Assembly (NCBI RefSeq): GCF_001264245.1
Contig: NZ_CP011339.1
Coordinates: 5,084,001 to 5,148,000, forward strand
DNA length: 64,000 nucleotides
Source of the DNA: Microcystis panniformis FACHB-1757
GTDB taxonomy: Bacteria; Cyanobacteriota; Cyanobacteriia; Cyanobacteriales; Microcystaceae
Reading direction: 5' to 3'
This document shows positions 44,951-54,080 of this stretch, in pieces. Within the stretch, counting starts at the first letter, position 1, and every line of letters begins with the position of its first letter. Under the pieces are notes generated by a model, which had not been told where the DNA came from, did not search any database, and was given only the letters and a program-made list of their open reading frames with translations. The position numbers and the translations under genes are program-made.

Positions 44951-46378
44951 CTAAGTAGCGGGTAAATCTTGGTATTCAGCCAAAGCATTTATAAAAAACA
45001 AGTCTCCCCAAATTAAACCCGTATCATAGATTTGGCTGGGTTGAATCGCGGCGGGATGATGATAACAACCATGACGCAATAAACTCATCTCTGGGGCGGT
45101 TTCGTCGGGAAAATAGGCAAAAGAAGTCAAATTCAAGAGAGTATTATCGATCGCCTCTCGATAGGTTCCATAACTAGGATCACTGCTGGGTAAAGCTTTT
45201 AATAAGCGAATCATCCCCGCCACAGCGATCGCCGCTGCCGAAGAATCCTTTTCCGTAGCGCCATTTTTTTGCAAGGCATAATCAAAGTCCCAGGGAGGAA
45301 TAAAATCCCCGGCGCGTCTTTGTCCACCGGGCCAGCGATCGGGCAAATTGTCCAGATAATAATTAATGGCATCCTTGGCAATGGTTAACATTTCCGGATC
45401 GCCGGTGTAAATATAGGCCGTCGTGGCACTATAAATAAACCAAGCTTGACCCCGGGACCAAGTGCTATCATCGCGCCAGCCCTGTTTTCCCTCATTAAAT
45501 AAGAAATTTCTATAGGTGGGAGAGTTGACATTTTGATCAAAATAGCCTCTTTGCCAAGTTCCCGTTTTACCCGGGCGACGGTTAGCCCCAAAAGTGCGGC
45601 TAATGGTGCGGATGTGGGAAAGGGCCTTTTCTTGCCAATCTTTTGCTTCCTTGGGGTCAGGATTGTGGAGACCTGCCCAGAGCAGTTGTTCTATATTGAT
45701 TGTATGGTCCATAAAAACGTGCCAATGTTCTTGCTGATCGGTGCGATCGGCCTTGCGTAACCAGCCAAAAGTACCGATATCGGTGTGATAACTCCCTTTA
45801 CCATCCTGAAAAGGTTGCGCTAGTTGTCTGGCCCCCCGTAAAGTTATCTCTAAAGCTGTCTGTTTTTCCTGACCCTGTCCCGACTCAAACCAAGGAGCAA
45901 ACACCAGTACATTATTAAGAGCGATGTCTTTGTTTTTCAAACTGGTTTCTTTTAAGGGATCGCTCCATTTTTTCGCGGCAGCTGACCAAAATCCCGCATC
46001 CATAGGGTTTGATTCTAAGTCAGCAATTTTCCATAATAAAGCAGGAAAAGCCCCTGCCGCCCAAAAATTGGCCTTTGCCAACTTCCAAGTGCCGGGGGTG
46101 GGACTATTCCCCCTCCGTAGCCAATTGAAGAAAGTAAAACCCGATGGCTCTGGATGGGTAAGATAGGGATAGAGAATGCCCCGACGGGCATAACTATCGA
46201 GATAATCGATCGTGGTCGCTAGTTTAATCTTAGCCAGATCGAGACAGAGCTTAATTCTTTCAGCTAGGGGCATTTTGGTGCGCAATTCCGCCGCCGATTG
46301 GGGACGATGGATAATCCGGAGGGCCACCGCACCGATCGCCGTTCCTGTACCTAGAATGATGAGCGTGCGTCGCTGCAA
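44951..46378 (-). CDS. GH88-family (unsaturated glucuronyl hydrolase-like) protein
   Basis: 475 residues. The N-terminus is a short basic segment and hydrophobic helix (RTLIILGTGTAIGAVALRI), a signal or membrane anchor. The rest is an (alpha/alpha)6 barrel of the GH88 type: FMDHTINIEQLLWAG with the catalytic Asp, STWSRGQAWFIYSAT, PPWDFDYAL, KDSSAAAIAVAG and YDTGLIWGDLFFINAL. It would hydrolyse unsaturated uronic acid from polysaccharide-lyase products. Presumably acts in the periplasm. It lies next to the R3H ATPase on the same strand. Confidence 0.85.
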   Translation of the reverse strand: MQRRTLIILGTGTAIGAVALRIIHRPQSAAELRTKMPLAERIKLCLDLAKIKLATTIDYLDSYARRGILYPYLTHPEPSGFTFFNWLRRGNSPTPGTWKLAKANFWAAGAFPALLWKIADLESNPMDAGFWSAAAKKWSDPLKETSLKNKDIALNNVLVFAPWFESGQGQEKQTALEITLRGARQLAQPFQDGKGSYHTDIGTFGWLRKADRTDQQEHWHVFMDHTINIEQLLWAGLHNPDPKEAKDWQEKALSHIRTISRTFGANRRPGKTGTWQRGYFDQNVNSPTYRNFLFNEGKQGWRDDSTWSRGQAWFIYSATTAYIYTGDPEMLTIAKDAINYYLDNLPDRWPGGQRRAGDFIPPWDFDYALQKNGATEKDSSAAAIAVAGMIRLLKALPSSDPSYGTYREAIDNTLLNLTSFAYFPDETAPEMSLLRHGCYHHPAAIQPSQIYDTGLIWGDLFFINALAEYQDLPAT

Positions 46379-46389
46379 ATTCCCGACTC

Positions 46390-48201
46390 CTAAGCTGGAT
46401 AGATGCGAATACGGCGATTCGGTTCCTCTCCGAAGCTATCGGATTGGAGACGGTAATGTTCCACTAATTCGTGCTGCATTTTCCGCACTTTCGCCGATCG
46501 CGGCAGTAACTCCACCGGTTGGCCGGTGGGAATAACGATTTGTTCCACCGCTAACCGGGCCTCCTCCAAAGCTTCGATCTCGTCATCACTACCGCTGCGG
46601 GCAAATAAACGCAGATCTGCACCTTCCTGATTCATCGGGTCATCAATGCCCAAAATCCGCTTTAAACCGCGAGAAATTTGGGGCAGGGTATTGGATTTGA
46701 TCCCGTGGATGGGAATTTGTCTTACTTTGGCAATTTGACGCAATTTTGACTGATTTTTAACGTGGGAACGCAGGGCCAGCACCGCATCGGCCCCCTGTAA
46801 ATCTTTGGTCAAAACGATCGGCAAATCTAGGGACTGTACTACCTGTTCGATCGGGGCGCGACTGACTCCGTAGGGATAGACATAAACCGGCCAATCTTCG
46901 CCATTGGGACCGGGGACGCGGACTTTTTCCGTTTCCGGTTCTTCCTGCAGCCAAGATTGTTCGAGGAGGCGATCGAAATCGTTTTCCCGGTTGAGGTGGC
47001 CCGCAGGGAAACGGGCCACGGGAGTCATCCGGCCATCGGCCCGCCATCCCTTAGGTTTATCCATTTCCGGCAGATAATTGCCGCGCAAAGGGGTCAAGTT
47101 TTCCGATTTTGGTTCTTCCTGAGCGACTTGTACTTTCCCCTCCTCATCTACCCAACGGATTTGGGCAATTGCTTCCCGTCCCCGCAGCAGTTGATCGATC
47201 GTGGTAGATACGTCCTCGTGGATGACCCAGCGCTGACGTTCCAACATTTCGATGGCAATGTCAAAGGTGGGCGGTGCTTTGCGTTCTAAAACGGTCTTCT
47301 GAGAACCCCGGCGGCGTGCTTCTTCGTCTCCGAGAGTTACTGCCTGAATTCCCCCGACTAAATCCGATAAAGTTGGGTTTTTAATTAAATTTTCCAATTG
47401 ATTGCCGTGGGCGGTTCCCACTAACTGCACTCCTCGCTCGGCGATCGTGCGAGCGGCCAGAGCTTCTAATTCCGTACCGATCTCATCAATCACGATCACC
47501 TCTGGCATATGGTTTTCCACCGCTTCGATCATGACTTGATGCTGCAATTCCGGACGGGCCACCTGCATCCGACGAGCGCGACCGATGGCCGGATGGGGAA
47601 TATCTCCATCCCCAGCGATTTCGTTGGAGGTGTCGATAATCACTACCCGTTTGTTAAGATCGTCGGCTAAAACTCGGGCTATTTCTCGCAAGGCCGTGGT
47701 TTTTCCTACCCCCGGACGACCGAGCAGCAGCAGGGATTTTCCCGTTTCCACTAGGTCGTTAATCAGGGTGATCGTACCGAAAACGGCCCGACCGATACGA
47801 CAGGTTAAACCGATAATTTCCCCGTCTCGATTGCGAATGGCACTGATGCGGTGCAGGGTGCGTTCAATCCCGGCGCGATTATCGCCGCTAAAACTGCCCA
47901 CCCTGGCGATCGAATACTGGATTTCTTCTTTTGAGATCGGTTCGTCCCCCAGATCGATCGCCCCATCGGGAAAACGCGCTTCTGGTATGCGTCCCAAATC
48001 CATAACTACTTCGATCAGTTGATGCTGCCGCGGGTGTTCCTCGATTTTGCTGCGAATCCGCACAGGTAGAATTGCCAAGAGTTTGTTTAAATCGTCGGTA
48101 ACTGGCATCCGAGAGGAGGGTAGGGTTTCTGGCATTAATAATAAAAGGTTTTGGCGATAATTGGCTATTTTTATTTCCAAGATTTTCTTGGGGTCTAACA
48201 C
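46390..48201 (-). CDS. AAA ATPase with R3H domain (Ycf45/SpoIIIAA-like)
   Basis: 603 residues. The N-terminal ATPase part has LLLGRPGVGKTTALREIARV (Walker A), VVIIDTSNEIAGDGD, PEVIVIDEIGTELEA (Walker B) and VQLVGTAHGNQLENL. The middle is acidic and variable. The C-terminus has an R3H-like nucleic-acid-binding domain with RSAKVRKMQHELVEHYRLQS. This architecture is conserved in cyanobacteria and red-algal plastids (Ycf45) with unknown function, probably RNA- or DNA-related. Complete. Confidence 0.87.
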   Translation of the reverse strand: MLDPKKILEIKIANYRQNLLLLMPETLPSSRMPVTDDLNKLLAILPVRIRSKIEEHPRQHQLIEVVMDLGRIPEARFPDGAIDLGDEPISKEEIQYSIARVGSFSGDNRAGIERTLHRISAIRNRDGEIIGLTCRIGRAVFGTITLINDLVETGKSLLLLGRPGVGKTTALREIARVLADDLNKRVVIIDTSNEIAGDGDIPHPAIGRARRMQVARPELQHQVMIEAVENHMPEVIVIDEIGTELEALAARTIAERGVQLVGTAHGNQLENLIKNPTLSDLVGGIQAVTLGDEEARRRGSQKTVLERKAPPTFDIAIEMLERQRWVIHEDVSTTIDQLLRGREAIAQIRWVDEEGKVQVAQEEPKSENLTPLRGNYLPEMDKPKGWRADGRMTPVARFPAGHLNRENDFDRLLEQSWLQEEPETEKVRVPGPNGEDWPVYVYPYGVSRAPIEQVVQSLDLPIVLTKDLQGADAVLALRSHVKNQSKLRQIAKVRQIPIHGIKSNTLPQISRGLKRILGIDDPMNQEGADLRLFARSGSDDEIEALEEARLAVEQIVIPTGQPVELLPRSAKVRKMQHELVEHYRLQSDSFGEEPNRRIRIYPA

Positions 48202-48252
48202 ATTTAGGGGTTAGTTGTCAATTAAAAAAATATTATAGTTTTTTGACCAAGG

Positions 48253-49254
48253 TTAGGCTTTTAATTGAGCAACGAGAATAGAAGCGGCTTTAACGGCTTC
48301 TTGGTAGGCTTGGGGGTCATTTTCAAGGTTAGGCTGGTATAAATCCTCTAAAATTGGCAAAATCAATGAACGGGCGTAACTTCCATAGGCAATACCAGCG
48401 ATTTTTTCTCTCAGTCCCAGTTGCCGTAATTTGGTCACGGTGTGGTCATTGGTTCCCCCAGCTAACTGCACAAATCCGGCTAGATTGGCACAGAGGACTT
48501 TTTTGGCCATATTAATGGCCGGGTGGGTGGTTCCTTTGCCGATATCGCCGCTCATCGGCCGGCCGTCCGTCTGCCAAATCAGAGGACAGCTTAGGGGTGA
48601 AATAGTTTCTCGCAGATAGTGGAGGTAATCAATGATCTGCTGATCATCCTGGCAACTTATGGCGAGGATTTTTAGGTTTTTAGTTAGAGGTGCGATCGCT
48701 TGCCAGAGTCGAGCAAATTCCTCTCTATGACCGACTTGGGTATGAATTTCGATCGCATCGACTCCCATTTCGATAATTAAGGGGATAATTTCTGCGGGTT
48801 GACAGACACGGGATATTGTCTCGATTATTTGCGGGGGACAAACGGGTAAGCAGCGACCGCAACCATAACAGCGCTGTTCGATTACTCCTCCCCTATCGAT
48901 AGCATAAGCGGGACAGATTTTTTCGCAGGGACGGGGACAATCGACCGGACAGAGTTGCGGGTTAAAGACAGCTTTACGAAAGTGGGGATCTTCCCCGTCG
49001 TTGAGACTGACCATTAACCAAGGTCGTCGATTTGGGGGGAATCCGGCGATTTTTTCGGCGGTTTCGATGCCTTCGCGGGCCGCAACAATCACGGCTCGGT
49101 CGGCGGCCACATCAATACAATCGGCCCCGGCGATAGTATAGGTCAAAGCGAGGTTGCGAATCGTGGGCAAATCCTGGTAACTAGCTCCACAGATGAGCTT
49201 GAACCAGTGACCCGCAACTAAGGACCAGAAGGGAGAGGAGTTTTTATCTAGCAC
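48253..49254 (-). CDS. ldpA: Light-dependent period protein LdpA-like
   Basis: 333 residues. A TIM-barrel-like N-terminus (YTIAGADCIDVAADRAVIVAAR) is followed by two ferredoxin-type [4Fe-4S] motifs: CPRPCEKICPAYAID and CYGCGRCLPVCPP. The rest resembles the LdpA C-terminal domain (GVDAIEIHTQVGHREEF, GTNDHTVTKLR). In Synechococcus, LdpA adjusts circadian period by sensing redox state. Length and both clusters match. Confidence 0.88.
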   Translation of the reverse strand: MLDKNSSPFWSLVAGHWFKLICGASYQDLPTIRNLALTYTIAGADCIDVAADRAVIVAAREGIETAEKIAGFPPNRRPWLMVSLNDGEDPHFRKAVFNPQLCPVDCPRPCEKICPAYAIDRGGVIEQRCYGCGRCLPVCPPQIIETISRVCQPAEIIPLIIEMGVDAIEIHTQVGHREEFARLWQAIAPLTKNLKILAISCQDDQQIIDYLHYLRETISPLSCPLIWQTDGRPMSGDIGKGTTHPAINMAKKVLCANLAGFVQLAGGTNDHTVTKLRQLGLREKIAGIAYGSYARSLILPILEDLYQPNLENDPQAYQEAVKAASILVAQLKA

Positions 49255-49574
49255 TTTTTTATCCTATCGCAGCCAGCCCCTAAACGTCAGCCTTGTGCTG
49301 CTCTGATACCAAATCTTCTGACTAAAGACTGATTATTAATTCTTCCTTTGGCATTAGTGCCTGTCTGAGGCTGCCCCTCACTTTTGCCAGCAAGCAGAGG
49401 CTAGCAGCCTATCCGATAGATAATAGGTTCGTCAGTGGTTAGGAAAATGTGTAATTAATTTAGGGAAAAAAATACCAAATCCGTTTTAATCACGAGGATA
49501 ATAAAATCCCGAAAGATATACTGTCACTAGATTGATCACAAATTTTGGTCGGCGGATTTGGTAAGATCGTGTAA
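49255..49574. other. Intergenic region upstream of ldpA
   Basis: 320 bp without a gene. It holds AT-rich sequence and the ldpA promoter presumably. No repeat or hairpin convincingly stands out. Confidence 0.4.
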
Positions 49575-50159
49575 TTAATCGAGTTCATCAAACAAAAGTT
49601 CCTCTAGAATTGGTCCCATACCGTCATCATCGGGGGAAACTAATTCAACTTTCCCTTCCGCATCACCGACGGCTAAGAATAACAAAGGAGCTAGGGGACT
49701 GTAAATCGAGTATTTTTGGTCTTCCGAAAAGAAACTGGCGAGAAATTGCAATTCTTCCGGCTCTGATGACGAGGAGGGTTCATCGCCATCAATTTCTAAA
49801 CTGAGAACATTATCTTCTTCTAGGGGCGGTAATTCACCACTAACAGTCAAGGTGTGGGCAGTGGATTTGAGCAATAGGTCTAATTCTGCTAAAACCGCTT
49901 TAGCATCGGCGAAAATCCGCTCGATTTCCTCGCTATCTTCGATTAAGAAGGCATCAGATTCTTCTTCCTCCGATTCCTCATCCCAAGCTAGAATCATCAC
50001 CGGGGTATCCACGGGGACAAGAAGCATATAGGTGAGATCATCGGTTTCATAGGCATTCTCAATATAACAGTCCAGCGATCGACCTTGCTCATCCCAGAGG
50101 GTTATGATATCCGCTTCTTCGAGTTCGTTTTCTTGAAAATTAAATTGAGATGGGGACAT
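49575..50159 (-). CDS. DUF3727 family protein
   Basis: 194 residues, very acidic (pI low; EEESEEEESDAF, SSSSEPEELQF). The N-terminal part IITLWDEQGRSLDCYIEN and YMLLVPVDTPVMIL match DUF1292-like/DUF3727 cyanobacterial proteins; the C-terminus is YSPLAPLLFLAVGDAEGK. Function unknown; a plant homologue is in plastids. Stands alone upstream of an IS cluster. Confidence 0.82.
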   Translation of the reverse strand: MSPSQFNFQENELEEADIITLWDEQGRSLDCYIENAYETDDLTYMLLVPVDTPVMILAWDEESEEEESDAFLIEDSEEIERIFADAKAVLAELDLLLKSTAHTLTVSGELPPLEEDNVLSLEIDGDEPSSSSEPEELQFLASFFSEDQKYSIYSPLAPLLFLAVGDAEGKVELVSPDDDGMGPILEELLFDELD

Positions 50160-50505
50160 AGGCTCTCAAACGCTACTGATTGAATCAGAATATCATGAGT
50201 TGACATCCTCGCCGCCCTAAAAGTGCGGCGATTCCTAAACCTCACGATTTAAGTTTCTGCTTCCACCACCGTCGCATACCACAGTTAAAAAACCATGTAC
50301 TGTCTTACACAGAGTCCACAGACTTTCGCCCCATTTCAGAAGCCCGATTCCCTGTGTCCCACGGTACGTTGACCGCCTATAGCTTCTTGTACTTGTTGCG
50401 CGCGACTTTTTACCCGGCCAAGCTTTTCTGGTCGGAACCCCCTAAGCCGAGTTTTCAAGGTGCTGCGCCGTCCACTTGGTTTTCGAGACTGGCCTTTTAA
50501 TTCTA

Positions 50506-51643
50506 TACTTTAGACGTTCATAATCTGAGATTTATTAAACTTCTGAAATCGTAGAGTCAGCAAGGAATCCAGTTCTTTTTTATGTTTCAAATGGGCGTCA
50601 TTCAAACATTCATAAATGGCTGAAGAAAAGTCAGAAAAGTTTTCATAATATTTACCATATAAACATTTCTTTTTGACAAATTTCCACAGCCTTTCAATTA
50701 AATTTAGATTAGGTGAATAAGACGGCAGATAGAGCAGTTCTATTGACAAAGAAAAAGCTAATTCTTCAACAATTTTACATTTTTGATAGCGGGCATTATC
50801 TAAGACTAGAGTGATGGGAATCATTAGTCCTAAAGCAGCTATTTTTGACCGGAGTTCACAGACTTGATCTGCTGTAATATAAGTGTCATATGTTACCAGA
50901 ATAACTTCATGAGTTATTGCATTTAATGCTCCTAAAACATTGAAGCGTTTACGCCCGCTCGGTGACTTAACAAAAAGTCTCTCAAAACACCAAACAAGAC
51001 CGAGAAATGCTCCCATGACGAAGTGAGCGGCATCAACAAAAAAAACAGCCCTTTTTCCTTCTTTAGCCTCATTTAGTCTGGGTTCTAGCTTTTTTTCTTT
51101 GTAGTCCTCTTGTTCATCTGGGTCAGCTTTAGAAGGAAGAGAACCTACTTTTAAACATTTCATTCCCATTGATTTTAAAAATTTTCTCACTTGGGTAGGA
51201 CTTCGTTTTATTCCCGTCAATTCTTCTATCCTATATACAGCTTCATTTATTGTGGCTGGTGGATTTTTCTCGAAGTATTTTTTGAGGGTTTCTTTTTGAA
51301 ACTCTAATTCACTTTTAGGGCGATAGAAGTTGATTTCTTTTAATTTTTCTATTCCGCCCTCTTGCTCATCTCGAAGATAGGTTAATAAGGTATTTGGCGA
51401 GATTCCTGCTAACTGACAAATTTTTTGGTGCGGTATCTTTTGGCTTTTTAACCAGAGAACTTCCATCTTCAGTTGAACCCGGGGATGGGGATGATGAAAT
51501 CTTTCATAATACAGTGAGTTCTTTTCTTCTTCCGTGAATTCTAGGTTAATCATGTTTTTAATGAGTGCTTTGCTTCTAATTATGACTCTTAAACTATATT
51601 ATTGTCCTTGAGTAAAAAATGCAAGTTGTAGCCGTGCAAAGTA
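50506..51643 (-). mobile_element. IS630-family element, copy 3 (complete)
   Basis: 1138 bp, same ends as copy 2 (TACTTTAGACG, TACTTTGCACG), TA duplications at 50504-50505 and 51644-51645, inserted inside the IS605-like remnant. Confidence 0.93.
50510..51553 (-). CDS. IS630-family transposase
   Basis: 347 residues, almost identical to the product at 23343-24386 (for example ELEFQKETLKK and FLGLVWCFERL differ slightly). DDE residues in FVDAAHFVMG, LVLDNARYQK and SPNLNLIERLWK are present. Intact. Confidence 0.95.
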   Translation of the reverse strand: MINLEFTEEEKNSLYYERFHHPHPRVQLKMEVLWLKSQKIPHQKICQLAGISPNTLLTYLRDEQEGGIEKLKEINFYRPKSELEFQKETLKKYFEKNPPATINEAVYRIEELTGIKRSPTQVRKFLKSMGMKCLKVGSLPSKADPDEQEDYKEKKLEPRLNEAKEGKRAVFFVDAAHFVMGAFLGLVWCFERLFVKSPSGRKRFNVLGALNAITHEVILVTYDTYITADQVCELRSKIAALGLMIPITLVLDNARYQKCKIVEELAFSLSIELLYLPSYSPNLNLIERLWKFVKKKCLYGKYYENFSDFSSAIYECLNDAHLKHKKELDSLLTLRFQKFNKSQIMNV

Positions 51644-51699
51644 TAACGTAAAGCCAACCTAGAACGGCGGGGTTTCAGACCCAAAATTTCCGATGATCC

Positions 51700-52512
51700 T
51701 CAATCAAACCAAGAATTTCCGTACAAATGTTGAAAACCCTGCACATCAGTTAAATTGTATTGTAGGGGCGTGATGGTGATAAAATTCTCGCCAATAGCGC
51801 GCACATCCGTAGGCACTTGCGGGGGTAAATGGCTGTAGTCCGGTTGTTCGATATCTTCCACCACTTCCCCAATTAACCAGTAATAACTTTTACCCCTAGG
51901 ATCCAGTCTTTTCTCGAAGGTTTCCTCGTAGCGTCGCAATCCCTGCCTAGTGATTTTCACCCCCTTGATTTCGGCACTACTAACCGGAGGGACGTTCACA
52001 TTGAGTAAAGTGGGAATAGAAAAAGGGTTAAGGGCAACTTTCCTGACTAAAGTGAGGGCAAAATCGGCGGCCGGTTGGAAATCACAGGCTTTAAAACTAG
52101 CCAGACTAACAGCAATACTGGGAATACCTTCGATTAAGCCCTCCATGGCCGCGGAAACCGTGCCAGAATAGAGGATATCGGTGCCGAGATTAGACCCGTG
52201 GTTAATGCCGGCTAAAACTAAATCGGGACGCTCTTTGAGGACGGCACTAAGGGCAAATTTCACCGAATCGGCGGGAGTTCCCGAGCAAGACCAAGCAATC
52301 ACATCGGGGTGAAAAATTCCTTCCACCTGTTCGGCCCGGATGGGATGGTGTAGGGTTAAGCCATGACCGGTAGCAGAGCGCTCGCCGTCTGGACAAACTA
52401 CGATGACTTGATGGCCCGCAGTAGCGAGGGTGTTAGCGAGGGTGCGGACTCCTAGAGCGGAAATGCCGTCATCGTTACTGATTAGTAGTTTTAAAGGGCG
52501 ATCGCTAGTCAT
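51700..52512 (-). CDS. surE: 5'/3'-nucleotidase SurE
   Basis: 270 residues from the ATG at 52512 (MTSDRPLKLLISNDDGISA). The metal site is SNDDG, followed by VVCPDGERSATGHGLT, GINHGSNLGTDILYSGTVSAA (loop typical of SurE) and LLNVNVPP. It removes phosphate from nucleoside monophosphates. The longer ORF upstream to 52731 is antisense to the tRNA-Arg gene and is rejected. The IS605-like remnant begins just after its stop. Confidence 0.94.
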   Translation of the reverse strand: MTSDRPLKLLISNDDGISALGVRTLANTLATAGHQVIVVCPDGERSATGHGLTLHHPIRAEQVEGIFHPDVIAWSCSGTPADSVKFALSAVLKERPDLVLAGINHGSNLGTDILYSGTVSAAMEGLIEGIPSIAVSLASFKACDFQPAADFALTLVRKVALNPFSIPTLLNVNVPPVSSAEIKGVKITRQGLRRYEETFEKRLDPRGKSYYWLIGEVVEDIEQPDYSHLPPQVPTDVRAIGENFITITPLQYNLTDVQGFQHLYGNSWFD

Positions 52513-52568
52513 GGAAATTTCTGCTCTACTGCGTCGGCTAGTGGTATAATGTAATAGTATTTTATTGT

Positions 52569-52641
52569 GGGTACGTAGCTCAGAGGATAGAGCACCAGGT
52601 TCCGGTCCTGGGTGTCGGGGGTTCGACTCCCTCCGTACTCG
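52569..52641 (+). tRNA. tRNA-Arg (CCG)
   Basis: 73 nt cloverleaf: acceptor GGGTACG/CGTACTC, D-arm GCTCAGAGGATAGAGC, anticodon stem CAGG/CCTG with loop TTCCGGT (anticodon CCG) and T-arm GGGGTTCGACTCCC. CCA is not encoded. Divergent from surE. Confidence 0.95.
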
Positions 52642-52758
52642 TTCAGAAATCAGGGGTCGGTATTCCCCCGGTTGTGCTGCTCCCCGCTCGCCAAAATGGG
52701 TAAAACCCCACACCCCACACCCTACCCCCACGAAAAACTTTTTGCCGCAAACCCGATA

Positions 52759-53655
52759 CTAATCCACGGTGCGACGAATTTGAAGACCACACCATTCTTG
52801 ACGTTTCCATAGGGCAGCCACTGTCCAGCCTTGGGGTTCTAAAATATCTGTAACCGCTTGTGCTTGGGTGACGAGGATGCCGCTTAAAATTCCCCAAGTG
52901 GTGGGTTTTGCCAGACGGGTGATTGCGGGCATTAAAGCGATAATTGTCTCGGCTAAAATATTACAAACTATGCCATCAACACCATCGGGAATTAATTCTA
53001 ACAACTCCTCGACACTACCCTGATTAATAGCTAAATTTTCGGGGTTAATCCCGTTGAGATGGCGATTACTGCCTGTCGCACTCACCGCCAGGGGATCTAT
53101 ATCGACAGCATAAACTTTTTTCGCTCCTAATAAAATCGCCCCGATCGCCAGTATGCCGGAACCACAACCGATATCGGCGATAATTTTATTCTCTGGATGG
53201 CTACTTAAACGCATTTCTAGGGATTCTAGACATAATTGGGTGGTGGGGTGGGTTCCCGTGCCAAAAGCGGAACCGGGGTCAATTTTAATCACCAATCTCT
53301 GGTTATTTTCCGGGGGATTTAACCAAGCAGGACAGATCAAAAAGCGATCGCCGATCTCGCTAATTTGCCAATGTTGTTTCCAACTGCTGGCCCAGTCTTC
53401 CTCGTCCATTAACTGCCAACTGGTGACAGGTTCGGGAAAACCTAAAATCAAAGCATCCTGCTTTAACCAGAGGCTTAGTGCCTCTAAATCGGGCAATTGC
53501 GCTTTAATTTCCGGTATGTAGGCCTTAACCTCCAAAGAGGATTGTTTTTTAGCAGTGGCCGTTCCCGAACAGCCAAAATCTTCCAGTCTCCAGAAAACCG
53601 TTTCTTCGAGACTAGGTTCGCACAAAACCGTAATTTCCCACCAACTATTAGACAT
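52759..53655 (-). CDS. prmA: Ribosomal protein L11 methyltransferase
   Basis: 298 residues. The N-terminal L11-binding domain (WWEITVLCEPSLEETVFWRLE) is followed by the linker and the class I methyltransferase domain: IADIGCGSGILAIGAILLGA (SAM-binding motif I), VYAVDIDPLAVSAT and VDGIVCNILAETI with the NI(L)A motif. It trimethylates ribosomal protein L11. GTGTHPTT upstream of motif I is typical of PrmA. Complete. Confidence 0.93.
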   Translation of the reverse strand: MSNSWWEITVLCEPSLEETVFWRLEDFGCSGTATAKKQSSLEVKAYIPEIKAQLPDLEALSLWLKQDALILGFPEPVTSWQLMDEEDWASSWKQHWQISEIGDRFLICPAWLNPPENNQRLVIKIDPGSAFGTGTHPTTQLCLESLEMRLSSHPENKIIADIGCGSGILAIGAILLGAKKVYAVDIDPLAVSATGSNRHLNGINPENLAINQGSVEELLELIPDGVDGIVCNILAETIIALMPAITRLAKPTTWGILSGILVTQAQAVTDILEPQGWTVAALWKRQEWCGLQIRRTVD

Positions 53656-53745
53656 ATATCAGTTATCAGTGATCAGGGATCAGTTATCAGATTTGAGTTT
53701 TCAGTCAACAGTATTAAGTAGGTGGGTGGAATTAAATATAAGATG

Positions 53746-53835
53746 AACGTAGGTTGGGTTGAAGCATGAAACCCAACGCCCGATTATGTTACGCTACCGC
53801 TAACCCATCCTACAAATAATTGTGCCTCCCTACTT
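53746..53835 (-). repeat. 90-bp hairpin repeat, copy 1
   Basis: Inverse of 63612-63700. Contains GGTTGGGTTGAAGCATGAA paired with ACCCAAC and the motif GTTACGCTACCGCTAACCCA. No coding capacity. Confidence 0.85.
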
Positions 53836-53938
53836 AAGTGGCAAGTGCGGAGCTTTCTTTTCACTGATTACTGATTAAGCTAAGACGCATTTAAACCGCT
53901 TATTCTTAGATTAGCCCCCTTGCCCCCCCGATGTCGGT

Positions 53939-54030
53939 AGTAGGGTTGATTCATGAATCAACCCTACCTTGAATCAACCCTACCTTGAATCAACCCTACC
54001 TTGAATCAACCCTACCTTGAATCAACCCTA
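53939..54030. repeat. 16-bp tandem array GAATCAACCCTACCTT
   Basis: Starts with a palindrome (GTAGGGTTGATTCATGAATC) and continues with about five direct units. The unit is the inverted form of the array at 59414-59730 and matches the ISAs1 terminal repeat. GCCCCCCCGATGTC precedes it, as around 59440. Confidence 0.8.
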
Positions 54031-54080
54031 GGGGGGTGGGGGGTTGCCTCTTGCCTTCAGAAGCTGATAACTGATTTAAT

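Larger units (their letters stand above)
50200..51685 (-). mobile_element. IS200/IS605-like remnant, interrupted by IS630
   Basis: Parts at 50200-50503 and 51646-51685 flank the IS630 copy. The right end has the hairpin CGCCGC-CCTAAAAGT-GCGGCG and GACATCC; the left end has GGCGGGGTTTCAGACC. Ends of this kind belong to transposase-less derivatives of IS605-group (TnpB) elements. It has no ORF. The 300-bp internal part is compatible with the guide-RNA (omegaRNA) region, which cannot be proved here. Confidence 0.5.
53656..54080. other. Repeat-rich intergenic region
   Basis: Holds heptamer repeats (53656-53705), a 90-bp hairpin repeat (53746-53835) and a 16-bp tandem array (53939-54030). No gene is seen. 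Confidence 0.7.

Noticed and set aside
47585..48022. 145-codon ORF opposite the R3H ATPase
   Set aside because: It is antisense to a well-supported gene and its product is basic, low-information sequence.
52513..52731. 73-residue N-terminal extension of SurE
   Set aside because: It runs antisense through the tRNA-Arg gene. The ATG at 52512 gives the usual SurE N-terminus.
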